DNA from: Paracoccus sediminilitoris
GTDB lineage: Bacteria; Pseudomonadota; Alphaproteobacteria; Rhodobacterales; Rhodobacteraceae
DNA length: 64,000 nt
NCBI RefSeq assembly: GCF_003259195.1
Contig: NZ_QJPK01000012.1
Span: forward strand, 42,096 to 106,095
Direction of reading: 5' to 3'
Shown here piece after piece: positions 1 through 7,906 of the stretch. Each line of letters starts with the position of its first letter. Position 1 is the first letter of the stretch. The position numbers were made by a program, and so were the translations under genes. Below the pieces are notes generated by a model. The model did no database searches and was not told where the DNA came from. It was given only the letters and a program-made list of their open reading frames with translations.

Positions 1-45
1 GGAAAGCGCCTCGGCCGGTTGATCCGGGTCGGGCGTCCCGAAAGT

Positions 46-73
46 GCGCCGAGGCTGGACCTCGGGCGCTTTT
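46..73 (+). terminator. Terminator-like hairpin of an upstream gene
   Basis: A GCGCCGAGG arm, a five-base loop and a CCTCGGGCGC arm (one bulged G) are followed directly by TTTT. The hairpin sits between the window edge and the first complete gene, so it probably ends transcription of a plus-strand gene that lies mostly outside the window. One forward frame has a TGA at 20-22 that could be that gene's end, but nothing identifies the gene. Confidence 0.45.
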
Positions 74-116
74 CGGGGCATATCGTCACGAAATTCCGAT
101 CGATGAGGTCCTGTCG

Positions 117-491
117 ATGTCCTATCCCCTGCGCTTTCTGACCTGGTGGAACAGCCAGACGCTCAATACCCAGTTCTGGACCTGGCGGAACGGCGTCAAG
201 GTTGGCGAGGATGGCAACGGAAACGTCTTCTACAAAAGCAAGGACGGCAAGCGTCGTTGGGTCATCTATGACGGCGAGGCCGAGGCAAGTCGGGTCAGCC
301 CGGAATGGCACGGCTGGCTGCACCACACCTGGAACGAGCCCCCGACCGAGGTTCCGGTCCCGCGCAAGGCGTGGGAACAGCCGCACAAGGCCAACCAGAC
401 CGGCACCCTGGACGCTTATGTCCCGGCCGGCTCGCTGTCCCGCGTTCAGCCGGTCACGCGTAGCGACTATGATGCTTGGCAGCCTGAATAA
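117..491 (+). CDS. NDUFA12-family NADH:ubiquinone oxidoreductase accessory subunit
   Basis: This 124-residue protein matches the NDUFA12 (B17.2) family, a supernumerary subunit of respiratory complex I in alphaproteobacteria and mitochondria. The N-terminus holds the aromatic-rich [20 protein letters not shown] stretch and the centre holds RRWVIYDG and [13 protein letters not shown], all hallmarks of the family. There is no signal peptide or membrane span, which fits a peripheral protein on the cytoplasmic arm. The ATG lies about a dozen bases after a GAGG stretch. The stop abuts the start of the MlaD gene, so the two are probably cotranscribed. The main nuo operon is not in the window. Confidence 0.93.
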   Translation: MSYPLRFLTWWNSQTLNTQFWTWRNGVKVGEDGNGNVFYKSKDGKRRWVIYDGEAEASRVSPEWHGWLHHTWNEPPTEVPVPRKAWEQPHKANQTGTLDAYVPAGSLSRVQPVTRSDYDAWQPE

Positions 492-965
492 ATGACCTCT
501 GCGACGACCGAAGCGCGGGCGGAACTGATCGCGGGCGCTTTAGTGCTGGCTGTGGCTGGAGGGTTTTTGGCCTGGACGGCACAGGGCAAATGGGATGGCG
601 GTGGCGGTTATCAGGTCACCGCGTCGTTTCCCGACGTGGATGGTGTCAGTGTCGGGACCGAAATCCGTTTGGCAGGCGTCCGGATTGGCCGCGTCAGCGA
701 CATCCGTTTGAACCCGCAGACCTACTTGGCAGATGCTGTTTTCCAGATCCCTGATGATGTCGTGCTTCCCGCCGACAGCGCGGCGCTGATTCAGTCGGAC
801 GGTCTGCTGGGTGGGGCCTATATCCAGCTGCAGCCAGGCGGCAGCATGGACAATCTGGCGCCGGGCGATGAGATCGAGGATGTGCAAGGTGCCGTCAGCC
901 TGTTGCAATTGATGATGAAATTTGTGGACAGCCAGGCCGCCAACGAACCCGAGGTCACGCCATGA
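492..965 (+). CDS. mlaD: MlaD-like MCE-domain phospholipid transport protein
   Basis: A 157-residue protein with one N-terminal membrane anchor (about residues 13-30, GALVLAVAGGFLAW) and a periplasmic MCE/MlaD domain (about 38-118), including the motif SVGTEIRLAGVRIGRV. MlaD proteins form hexameric rings on the MlaFEB transporter and move phospholipids between the membranes to keep outer-membrane asymmetry. The length suits a single-MCE MlaD. Its ATG begins at the base after the preceding TAA, and its 3' end overlaps the DUF2155 gene by four bases. No mlaE or mlaF lies nearby, so its partners must be encoded elsewhere. Confidence 0.88.
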   Translation: MTSATTEARAELIAGALVLAVAGGFLAWTAQGKWDGGGGYQVTASFPDVDGVSVGTEIRLAGVRIGRVSDIRLNPQTYLADAVFQIPDDVVLPADSAALIQSDGLLGGAYIQLQPGGSMDNLAPGDEIEDVQGAVSLLQLMMKFVDSQAANEPEVTP

Positions 966-1312
966 TGAAAGTGCTTCTTTGCTTGGCATGTCTTGCCGCC
1001 CCTGCCATGGCGCAGGACACGCAGCAGGGCAAGGCAGCCATGCTGCGGGGGCTGGACAAGGTTTCGGGACGGACGACCGATCTGCTGGTCCCCGTTGGCG
1101 ACGCTGTCCGTTATGGCCGCCTGGAGGTTCGGGTGGGAGAGTGCCGCTATCCGTCCAGCGATCCCAGTTCGGACGCCTTTGCCCAGATGACGATTACCGA
1201 TCTGCGCCAGAACACAACCGTCTTTGCAGGGTGGATGATCGCCAGTTCGCCTGCGTTGTCGGCATTGGACGACGCGCGCTATGACGTCTGGGTCATGTCC
1301 TGCCAAAGCTGA
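962..1312 (+). CDS. DUF2155 secreted protein
   Basis: This 116-residue protein has a signal peptide (cleavage after AMA, about residue 17) followed by one DUF2155 domain. The domain is recognised by GLDKVSGRTTDLLVPVGDAV, then LEVRVGECRYP and the closing VFAGWMIASSP and DVWVMSC. DUF2155 proteins are common in alphaproteobacteria and have no established biochemical role. Two conserved cysteines (in GECRYP and MSCQS) could form a disulfide in the periplasm. The start overlaps the MlaD stop by four bases, suggesting translational coupling. The last 34 bases overlap the 3' end of aat, which runs the opposite way. Confidence 0.88.
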   Translation: MMKVLLCLACLAAPAMAQDTQQGKAAMLRGLDKVSGRTTDLLVPVGDAVRYGRLEVRVGECRYPSSDPSSDAFAQMTITDLRQNTTVFAGWMIASSPALSALDDARYDVWVMSCQS

Positions 1313-1908
1313 TGATCCGTGATCGGATCAAAGGCCCGGAAATCGGCCTTGCGCTTCAACGCCTGCGATAGCTGCTGCTGATAGATGCAACGCTGGATCT
1401 CCATGCCACCCATCCGGGCCAGATGCGGTGTCAGGAACTGGGTGTCAAACAGACTGAAACCGCAGCGCGCCAGATGGTCGGATGACCAAAGCAGCGCCAT
1501 CTTGGACCCGTTCGTCTGCGCGGACACCATGGATTCACCGAAGAACGCCGCACCCAAAGTCACCCCGAACATCCCGCCTGCGAATTCGCCGTGACGGCGG
1601 ATTTCGATCGCGTGGGCGTGCCCGGCCCTGTGAAGCTGCCCGTATAGTTTCGCCAGAGGCGCGTTGATCCAGGTCGTGTCTCGATCGCCGCAGATGGCGA
1701 CGATGCGGTCGAAATCGCTGTCCAGATGCGCCGACCATCCGCCCCGGCGAAGATCGCGCAGCAGCGATCGCGACGCATGGACAGCACCGATGGGAAGGAC
1801 CCCCCGCATAGGGGGATCGAACCAGTAAAGCCGATCATCATCGGCGCTTTCCGCCATGGGAAAGACGCCGCGTGCATAGCCGGTCAGCAGTTGCGACGGC
1901 GTCAGCAC
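1279..1908 (-). CDS. aat: Leucyl/phenylalanyl-tRNA--protein transferase
   Basis: Aat adds leucine or phenylalanine from charged tRNA to proteins with N-terminal Arg or Lys, feeding the ClpS/ClpAP N-end-rule pathway in the cytoplasm. Family hallmarks are LLTGYARGVFPMAES at the N-terminus, WFDPPMRGVLP, and the core GGMFGVTLGAAFFGESMVS with DTQFLTPHLARMGG. The frame stays open further upstream, but that stretch lies inside accC. I chose the GTG at 1908, nine bases after the accC stop, giving 209 residues, the usual size. It is probably the last gene of the accB-accC-aat unit. Confidence 0.92.
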   Translation of the reverse strand: MLTPSQLLTGYARGVFPMAESADDDRLYWFDPPMRGVLPIGAVHASRSLLRDLRRGGWSAHLDSDFDRIVAICGDRDTTWINAPLAKLYGQLHRAGHAHAIEIRRHGEFAGGMFGVTLGAAFFGESMVSAQTNGSKMALLWSSDHLARCGFSLFDTQFLTPHLARMGGMEIQRCIYQQQLSQALKRKADFRAFDPITDHQLWQDMTQTS

Positions 1909-1915
1909 TGCTGTC

Positions 1916-3262
1916 TCAGCCGAAATGCAGGGCCAGCCACCGTTCAAGCCAGTGGATCGAATAGTTGCCGGACAGGATGTCAGGTTCCTGCAGCAGCGCA
2001 TCGAACAGCGGCACGGTGGTATCGACACCGTCGACGATCAGCTCGCCCAAGGCGCGCGACAGGCGGGCCAGGGCTTCGTTGCGGTCCCGGCCATGCACGA
2101 TCAGCTTGCCGATCAGGCTGTCGTAATAGGGCGGGATCGAATAGCCCTGATAAAGCGCCGAATCCATCCGCACGCCCAGACCGCCCGGCGCGTGATACTG
2201 GGTGATCTTGCCAGGGCAGGGCGAGAAGCCCGGCACTTTTTCGGCGTTGATCCGCACTTCGATCGAATGGCCGTTGATGACCAGGTCTTCCTGGTGGAAC
2301 TCCATCGGCAGACCGGCGGCGACGCGGATCTGTTGGCGGACCAAGTCGACGCCGAAGATGGCCTCGGTCACCGGGTGTTCGACCTGAAGGCGGGTGTTCA
2401 TCTCGATGAAATAGAACTCGCCATCCTCGAACAGGAATTCGATCGTGCCGGCACCGGCATAGCCGATCTTGGCGATGGCATCGGCACAGATGGCCCCGAT
2501 CCGGTCGCGCTGTTCCTGCGTGATCGACGGGCCCGGCGCCTCCTCCAGCACCTTCTGGTGACGGCGCTGCAACGAACAGTCGCGTTCGCCCAGGTGCACC
2601 GCGCGACCCTTTCCGTCACCAAAGACCTGGATCTCGATGTGGCGCGGACGCTGCAGGTATTTCTCGATATAGACGTCCGGGTTGCCGAAGGCCGCCTTGG
2701 CCTCGGACCGGGCTGTGCGGAAGGCGACTTCCAGACCCGCTTCGTTCTCGGCGACCTTCATGCCGCGACCGCCGCCGCCAGCGGTGGCCTTGATGATGAC
2801 CGGATAGCCGATTTCGGCTGCGACGCGCTTGGCGTCCTCTACGTCGTTGACGCCACCCTCACTACCGGGAACGCAGGGGACGCCAAGCGCCTTCATGGTG
2901 TCCTTGGCGGTGATCTTGTCGCCCATGATGCGGATATGCTCCGCCCGGGGACCGATGAAGGTGATGTCGTGATCTTCCAGCATCTGCACGAAACCGGCGT
3001 TTTCCGACAGGAAACCGTAGCCGGGATGGATCGCCTGCGCGCCGGTGATCTCGCAGGCCGAGATCAGGGCAGGCATCGACAGATAGCTGTTGGTCGAGGA
3101 GGGAGGGCCGATGCAGACCGACTCGTCGGCCATGCGGACATGCATGGCGTCCGTATCGGCGGTCGAGTGGACCGCAACGGACGCGATGCCCATCTCTCGG
3201 CAGGCGCGGATCACGCGCAGCGCGATCTCGCCGCGGTTGGCGATGAGGATCTTGTCGAACAT
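1916..3262 (-). CDS. accC: Acetyl-CoA carboxylase, biotin carboxylase subunit
   Basis: AccC carboxylates the biotin carried by AccB using ATP and bicarbonate, the first half-reaction of fatty-acid synthesis. The 448-residue protein begins [20 protein letters not shown], has the ATP-grasp loop [12 protein letters not shown], the nucleotide and bicarbonate site motif [21 protein letters not shown], and the metal-binding [17 protein letters not shown] 5-residue longer start exists (MRHIP...), but family alignment favours ATG 3262. It follows accB by 11 bases on the same strand, the classical accBC order. Confidence 0.97.
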   Translation of the reverse strand: MFDKILIANRGEIALRVIRACREMGIASVAVHSTADTDAMHVRMADESVCIGPPSSTNSYLSMPALISACEITGAQAIHPGYGFLSENAGFVQMLEDHDITFIGPRAEHIRIMGDKITAKDTMKALGVPCVPGSEGGVNDVEDAKRVAAEIGYPVIIKATAGGGGRGMKVAENEAGLEVAFRTARSEAKAAFGNPDVYIEKYLQRPRHIEIQVFGDGKGRAVHLGERDCSLQRRHQKVLEEAPGPSITQEQRDRIGAICADAIAKIGYAGAGTIEFLFEDGEFYFIEMNTRLQVEHPVTEAIFGVDLVRQQIRVAAGLPMEFHQEDLVINGHSIEVRINAEKVPGFSPCPGKITQYHAPGGLGVRMDSALYQGYSIPPYYDSLIGKLIVHGRDRNEALARLSRALGELIVDGVDTTVPLFDALLQEPDILSGNYSIHWLERWLALHFG

Positions 3263-3273
3263 GGGGATATGCC

Positions 3274-3795
3274 TCACTCGACGATCATCAGGGGGGCACC
3301 GAACTCGATCGGGCTGCCGTCGTCGATCAGGATGCGCTTGACGGTGCCGGCGCGGGGCGAGGGGATGTGGTTCATGGTCTTCATGGCTTCCACGATCATC
3401 AGCGTCTCGCCCTCGGCCACGGACTGGCCGACCTGCACGAAGGCTGCGGCGCCCGGTTCGGCGGCCAGATAGGCGGTGCCGACCATGGGCGATGTCACGA
3501 CGCCCGGCAGGGTCGCGGGATCTTGGTTTGCGGCGGGGGCGGGGGCGGCGGCAGGTGCCGATGGTGCAGGGGCTGCAGCCTGCGGCGCGGCGGCGGGGGC
3601 TGCCTGTTGCTGGGCGGCGGCATAGACCACCTGCTTGCCCTGCTTGGTCAGGCTGACCGTCAGGCGGTCATGTTCGCCATATTCGCGCTTGACCGAGATC
3701 TCGTTCAGCTCGCTTGCGTTCAGCAGTTGGGCCAGCGACTGGATGAAAGCCACGTCGCCTTCGTGATGCTTGCCGTTGTTGGAATCGTTGGTCAT
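3274..3795 (-). CDS. accB: Acetyl-CoA carboxylase biotin carboxyl carrier protein
   Basis: A 173-residue BCCP. The biotinyl domain occupies the C-terminal 80 residues and carries biotin on the lysine of EAMKTMN (about K139). An Ala/Pro-rich flexible linker (about residues 60-92) separates it from the N-terminal subunit-interaction region. The start was set at the ATG giving [17 protein letters not shown], because the 12 extra upstream codons look non-conserved. It directly precedes accC, so the carrier and its carboxylase are made together. The 126-base gap upstream, before hisE, should hold the promoter; I could not assign one confidently. Confidence 0.95.
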   Translation of the reverse strand: MTNDSNNGKHHEGDVAFIQSLAQLLNASELNEISVKREYGEHDRLTVSLTKQGKQVVYAAAQQQAAPAAAPQAAAPAPSAPAAAPAPAANQDPATLPGVVTSPMVGTAYLAAEPGAAAFVQVGQSVAEGETLMIVEAMKTMNHIPSPRAGTVKRILIDDGSPIEFGAPLMIVE

Positions 3796-3921
3796 GCCGT
3801 CCTCTGCCGTGTGTTGGTCAGGCCGCGTCACGCGCGGCGATTGCGGGGCTTATAGCCCTTGTGGTTGGTCAAGGGGAAGGGTTTCAACCCCTTGGGGCGC
3901 ATTTGCGCGACCTTTGAGTGC

Positions 3922-4248
3922 TTAACCGGGGTTCGCAGACCCGCGCGCCGCCTTTTCGGTCAATCCCGAGGTTCCTTCACGCCGTTCCAGTTCAGCCTGG
4001 ACGTCGGCCAGCGTCACGTCACGCGATGCCAGCATCACAAGCAGGTGAAAGACCACGTCGGCGGCCTCCGAGGTCAGGCGCGCACGGTCGCCCTTCACGG
4101 CCTCGATGATGGCCTCGATCGATTCCTCGCCGAATTTCTCGGCGCATTTCTCGGGGCCCTTCGCCAGCAGCTTGGCGGTCCAGCTGCTGTCGGGATCCTC
4201 GGTTCGGCGCGATTCGATGGTCGCGGCAAGGCGATCTATGGCGGTCAT
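3922..4248 (-). CDS. hisE: Phosphoribosyl-ATP pyrophosphatase
   Basis: HisE hydrolyses phosphoribosyl-ATP to phosphoribosyl-AMP, the second step of histidine synthesis. The 108-residue protein shows the MazG-like all-alpha fold signature [20 protein letters not shown] and [14 protein letters not shown], whose acidic residues bind magnesium. It is a stand-alone HisE without a fused HisI domain. Its ATG overlaps the hisF stop in an ATGA, so translation is coupled to hisF. It is the last gene of the hisA-hisF-hisE group here. Confidence 0.95.
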   Translation of the reverse strand: MTAIDRLAATIESRRTEDPDSSWTAKLLAKGPEKCAEKFGEESIEAIIEAVKGDRARLTSEAADVVFHLLVMLASRDVTLADVQAELERREGTSGLTEKAARGSANPG

Positions 4249-5006
4249 GTCAGCCTCATGGGAATGCCGGCCGCGGCCATGTGGGCCTTGGCCTCGGCGA
4301 TGGTATGGGTGCCGAAATGAAAGATGCTGGCGGCTAGGACGGCGCTGGCATGGCCCTCGGTCACGCCTTCGACCAGGTGATCCAGCGTTCCGACACCGCC
4401 CGAGGCGATGACCGGCACGTTCACCGCATCCGCAATGGCGCGCGTCAGCGGCAGGTTGAAGCCCGAGCGCGTGCCGTCGCGATCCATGCTGGTCAGCAGG
4501 ATTTCCCCCGCGCCCTTGGCCTCGACCAGCTTCGCGAATTCGACGGCGTCGATGCCGGTGGGCTTGCGGCCACCGTGGGTGAAGATCTCCCACCGGCCAT
4601 CGGCGACGGTCTTGGCGTCGATGGCCACCACGATGCATTGGCTGCCAAAGCGATCGGCGGCGGCGGCCACCACATCGGGGTCGGCCACGGCGGCCGAGTT
4701 GAAGCTGACCTTGTCGGCCCCCGCCAGCAGCAGGGCGCGAACGTCCTCATGCGTGCGCACGCCGCCGCCCACGGTCAGCGGCACAAAGCATTGCTCGGCG
4801 GTGCGCGTCACCAGATCGAACATGGTGCCGCGGTTTTCATGGGTGGCGTGGATGTCCAGAAAGCAGATTTCATCCGCACCGGCGGCGTCATAGGCGCGGG
4901 CGGCCTCGACCGGGTCGCCGGCATCGCGCAGGTCCACGAAGTTGACGCCCTTGACGACGCGGCCATCGGCCACATCAAGGCAGGGAATGATGCGCGTCTT
5001 CAGCAT
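4245..5006 (-). CDS. hisF: Imidazole glycerol phosphate synthase, cyclase subunit
   Basis: HisF uses ammonia from the HisH glutaminase to convert PRFAR into imidazole glycerol phosphate and AICAR, joining histidine and purine metabolism. The 253-residue (beta-alpha)8 barrel has the catalytic aspartates at D11 (PCLDV) and D130 (VVAIDAK), and the phosphate-binding loops LTVGGGVR and ASGGVGT. The frame extends nine codons upstream of the chosen ATG, but [12 protein letters not shown] is the family start. hisH is not in the window. It follows hisA after 85 bases with no obvious gene between them. Confidence 0.96.
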   Translation of the reverse strand: MLKTRIIPCLDVADGRVVKGVNFVDLRDAGDPVEAARAYDAAGADEICFLDIHATHENRGTMFDLVTRTAEQCFVPLTVGGGVRTHEDVRALLLAGADKVSFNSAAVADPDVVAAAADRFGSQCIVVAIDAKTVADGRWEIFTHGGRKPTGIDAVEFAKLVEAKGAGEILLTSMDRDGTRSGFNLPLTRAIADAVNVPVIASGGVGTLDHLVEGVTEGHASAVLAASIFHFGTHTIAEAKAHMAAAGIPMRLT

Positions 5007-5091
5007 CGCTTGACCTTTTTCTTGGTGCCGCACGGTATCGGCGGCATTTGCGCATCTTCTAATGCGAAATCGCCGCCGCAGCCAGAGCCGC

Positions 5092-5808
5092 TTACTTCAG
5101 TGCCGCCAGCGCTTGCGTCAGGTCCAGCGCGCCGTCATAGAGCGCGCGCCCCGAAATCGCGCCCGCGATCACCTGCGTATCGGCCAGCGCCCGCAGATCC
5201 TCCATCGAGGACACGCCGCCCGAGGCGATGACCGGGATGTTGACGGCGCGGGCCAGGGCCTCGGTCGCCTGGACGTTCGGGCCGCCCATCGCGCCATCGC
5301 GGTCGATATCGGTATAGATGATGGCGGCCACGCCCGCGTCCTGGAAACGCTGCGCCAGATCGGTGGCCATGACGTCGGTCTCGGTCGCCCAGCCACGGGT
5401 GGCCACGCGGCCCGCGCGGGCGTCGATGCCCACCGCGATGCGACCGGGGAAGGCCTGCGCGGCCTCATGCACCAGATCGGGGTTTTCCACCGCCACGGTC
5501 CCAAGGATCACCCGCGTCAGCCCGCGATCCAGCCAGCTTTCGATGGTGGCCATGTCGCGGATGCCGCCGCCCAACTGGGTCGGGATGTCGGTGGCGGCTA
5601 GGATCGCCTCGACCGCGGCGGCGTTCACGGGCTTGCCCTCGAAGGCGCCGTTCAGATCGACCAGGTGCAGCCATTCGGCACCGGCATCCTGAAAGGCGCG
5701 GGCCTGGGCTGCGGGATCGCTGCCGAAGACGGTCGCGGCCTCCATGTCGCCGCGCAACAGGCGCACGCAATTGCCGTCTTTCAGGTCGATGGCGGGGTAA
5801 AGGATCAT
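5092..5808 (-). CDS. hisA: ProFAR isomerase (phosphoribosylformimino-AICAR-P isomerase)
   Basis: HisA opens the aminoaldose ring of ProFAR to give PRFAR, the substrate of HisF. The 238-residue barrel starts [17 protein letters not shown] and carries the catalytic pair D8 and D129 (VGIDA), plus the phosphate-binding loops QLGGGIR and ASGGVSS. Forty codons of open frame precede this ATG but do not resemble the family. It is the first of three his genes transcribed leftwards. The 137-base gap to the divergent DUF2147 gene should carry both promoters. Confidence 0.96.
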   Translation of the reverse strand: MILYPAIDLKDGNCVRLLRGDMEAATVFGSDPAAQARAFQDAGAEWLHLVDLNGAFEGKPVNAAAVEAILAATDIPTQLGGGIRDMATIESWLDRGLTRVILGTVAVENPDLVHEAAQAFPGRIAVGIDARAGRVATRGWATETDVMATDLAQRFQDAGVAAIIYTDIDRDGAMGGPNVQATEALARAVNIPVIASGGVSSMEDLRALADTQVIAGAISGRALYDGALDLTQALAALK

Positions 5809-5945
5809 GTCGCTGGCCTTCCGCGGAATGGGTTGCGCGTTCTTTGCCACGGGGCGGGCCGTGACGTAAAGACCCGGACCTGACGTCATGCTTGCCATAT
5901 GCGCCAAGGCCCGCACAACATCGGCCATCCTGAGGAGGAGAGATC

Positions 5946-6329
5946 ATGCGTCACATCATTCTTGCAGCCGCGCTGGCCCTGGGCGCCACGGCCGCCGCCG
6001 CCGACCCCATCGAGGGCGTCTGGCAGACCCAGCCCGACGAGGGTGCGTTTGCCTATGTCACCATCGCCCCCTGCGGCGGCGCCTTCTGCGGCACCATCAC
6101 CCGCACCTTCAAGGGCACGCAGGAATACAAATCCCCGAACCTCGGCCGCCAGATCGTCATCGACATGGCCCCCCAGGGCGGCGGCAAATATCAGGGGCAG
6201 GTCTGGCGCCCGTCGAACGACAAGGTCTATGCCGGCAAGGCCAGCGTCTCGGGCCAGCAGCTCAGCCTGTCGGGCTGCGTCGCGGGCGGTCTGCTGTGTA
6301 AAAGCCAGAACTGGGTCAAGGTCCAGTAA
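5946..6329 (+). CDS. DUF2147 secreted protein
   Basis: A 127-residue protein with a signal peptide (cleavage near ATAAAA-DP, about residue 19) and a DUF2147 domain. The domain is identified by EGVWQTQPDEGAFAYVTIAPC, GAFCGTI and the closing SLSGCVAGGLLCKSQNWVKV. DUF2147 proteins are small periplasmic beta-barrel-like proteins of unknown function found in many proteobacteria. Conserved cysteines (PCGGAFCG, SGCVAGGLLC) suggest disulfides. A strong GAGGAGGAGAG ribosome-binding site precedes the ATG. It appears to be a single-gene unit, because a stable hairpin follows it. Confidence 0.88.
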   Translation: MRHIILAAALALGATAAAADPIEGVWQTQPDEGAFAYVTIAPCGGAFCGTITRTFKGTQEYKSPNLGRQIVIDMAPQGGGKYQGQVWRPSNDKVYAGKASVSGQQLSLSGCVAGGLLCKSQNWVKVQ

Positions 6330-6347
6330 GGCCACGGCATCTTGACC

Positions 6348-6376
6348 GACGGCGGGTGAACCTGTCCCGCCGTCGC
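6348..6376 (+). terminator. Hairpin downstream of the DUF2147 gene
   Basis: A perfect ten-base stem CGACGGCGGG / CCCGCCGTCG with a nine-base loop lies 19 bases after the stop codon. It lacks a run of T, so it may be a weak terminator or an mRNA 3'-end stabiliser. Confidence 0.4.
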
Positions 6377-6416
6377 GCGTTCGCCCCCAAGATCAACCGA
6401 TGAAAGGGACGAACCC

Positions 6417-7235
6417 ATGCCCATGATCACCGCCGATGACGGCACCGAACTTTATGTCAAGGATTGGGGGCAGGGCGCGCCTGTCGTCCTGATACACGGC
6501 TGGCCCCTGAATGCCGACAGCTGGGAAACGCAGGCCCTTGGCTTGGCCGAGGCGGGTTACCGGGTCATCAGTTACGACCGCCGCGGTTTCGGCCGGTCGG
6601 GTCAGCCCTTTGCTGGTTATGATTACGACACCCTGTCCGACGATCTGGCCGCCGTCATCAGGGCGCTGGACCTGAAGGACGCGACCATTGCCGGCTTTTC
6701 TATGGGCGGAGGTGAGGTCGCGCGCTACATGTCGCGGCATCAGGGTGCCAATGTGTCAAAGGCGGTTTTCGTGTCTTCGGTCGCTCCGGGGATGCTAAAA
6801 TCGGATGACAATCCGAATGGCGCGCCGGCCGATCTGTTTGAACAGATGCGTCAAGGCCTGCGCGATGATCGCCCCGGTTTTCTGGCAGATTTCTTCAAGG
6901 ACTTTTTTGGTCAGGGTACGCCCGAAGGTGGGGTCAGCGACGCGCAACTGAACTGGGCCCAAAGCATGGCGATGATGGCCAGCCCCAAGGCGACGCTGGA
7001 TTGTGTGACGGCCTTCGGGACGACCGATTTCACCGCGGACATGGACAGCCTCAAGGTGCCGACCCTGGTGATCCACGGCACGGGGGACAAGACCGTTCCG
7101 ATCGAGGCGACGGCGCATCGTCTGGTAAAGATGGTGCCCACCGCCAAGCTGATCGAATACGACGGCGCACCGCACGGCCTGACGGCCACCCATGCGAACC
7201 GTCTGCTGGACGATCTGAAGGCGTTCCTGGTCTAA
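6417..7235 (+). CDS. Alpha/beta hydrolase, non-heme chloroperoxidase / arylesterase type
   Basis: This 272-residue cytoplasmic protein has a complete alpha/beta-hydrolase triad: nucleophile S95 in GFSMGG, acid D224 in HGTGDKTVP, and H253 in GAPHGL. The oxyanion-hole motif HGWP sits at 27-30. DRRGFGRSGQP is typical of the cofactor-free haloperoxidase/esterase group. Such enzymes hydrolyse esters or lactones and can form peracids; the natural substrate here is unknown. An in-frame ATG two codons later is possible. The stop overlaps the end of the convergent capsule ATPase gene by four bases. Confidence 0.85.
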   Translation: MPMITADDGTELYVKDWGQGAPVVLIHGWPLNADSWETQALGLAEAGYRVISYDRRGFGRSGQPFAGYDYDTLSDDLAAVIRALDLKDATIAGFSMGGGEVARYMSRHQGANVSKAVFVSSVAPGMLKSDDNPNGAPADLFEQMRQGLRDDRPGFLADFFKDFFGQGTPEGGVSDAQLNWAQSMAMMASPKATLDCVTAFGTTDFTADMDSLKVPTLVIHGTGDKTVPIEATAHRLVKMVPTAKLIEYDGAPHGLTATHANRLLDDLKAFLV

Positions 7236-7906
7236 CCCTGCTGAAGCTGACCGCGCTTCATATTCTCCATATGCAGCGCGATCGCCTCTTCCAGATCGGG
7301 CATGAAGGTCAGCTTGCCATCCTCCAGTACAGCGCCCGCATGACAGGTGGCGCGCAGCATTCCCATGGAATGCGACACGACCACAGCACCCGATCGCGAC
7401 ATGCGTTCATTGAAGACGCGGTTCGACTTGGCCTTGAAGGCGGCATCGCCCACAGCTGAAACCTCGTCCACGAGATAGGTGTCGAAAGGCACCGCCATCG
7501 ACAGGCCGAAGGCCAGGCGCGATTTCATGCCAGATGAATAGGACCGGAAGGGCAGGTAGAAGTGATCGCCCAGCTCTGCAAAATCTTCGACGAAGGCCAG
7601 AAGCTGCCGCGTGTTCACCCCATAGACGCGGGCCACAAATCGGCAATTCTGTTCGCCCGTCAGTTCGCCGTTGAAGGAACCCGCGAAACCGACCGGCCAG
7701 CTGATCGTGCCCGTGGACAAAATCTTGCCACTGGACGGCAGCATCGCCCCCGAGATCATCCGCAGCAGGGACGATTTGCCCGCACCGTTCCGACCCAGTA
7801 GCGCCACCGAAACGCCCGACGGAAAGGTCGCCGTGATATTGTCGGCGACCACCTTGCGGCGCCCGTTCAGCGTGTAGCTCTTGCAGATGTTCTGCAGGTG
7901 GATCAT
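7232..7906 (-). CDS. Capsule/polysaccharide ABC exporter ATP-binding protein (KpsT-like)
   Basis: A 224-residue ATPase of the polysaccharide-export ABC family. It has Walker A GRNGAGKSS, the signature SYSSGMKSRL, and Walker B TYLVDEVSAVGD followed by a switch histidine in VVSHSMG. The short length without a C-terminal sugar-binding domain fits KpsT rather than a Wzt that reads an O-antigen cap. It would power the permease encoded divergently at 9510. Its ATG overlaps the stop of the KpsE-like gene (ATGA), so the two are translated together. Confidence 0.9.
   Translation of the reverse strand: MIHLQNICKSYTLNGRRKVVADNITATFPSGVSVALLGRNGAGKSSLLRMISGAMLPSSGKILSTGTISWPVGFAGSFNGELTGEQNCRFVARVYGVNTRQLLAFVEDFAELGDHFYLPFRSYSSGMKSRLAFGLSMAVPFDTYLVDEVSAVGDAAFKAKSNRVFNERMSRSGAVVVSHSMGMLRATCHAGAVLEDGKLTFMPDLEEAIALHMENMKRGQLQQG

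Noticed and set aside
1..22. Tail of an upstream coding gene ending at TGA 20-22
   Set aside because: Only six codons are visible and two other frames are also open, so no product can be supported.
1925..3472. A 515-codon open frame opposite accC and accB
   Set aside because: It mirrors the third-position GC bias of the real genes on the other strand and has no family likeness.
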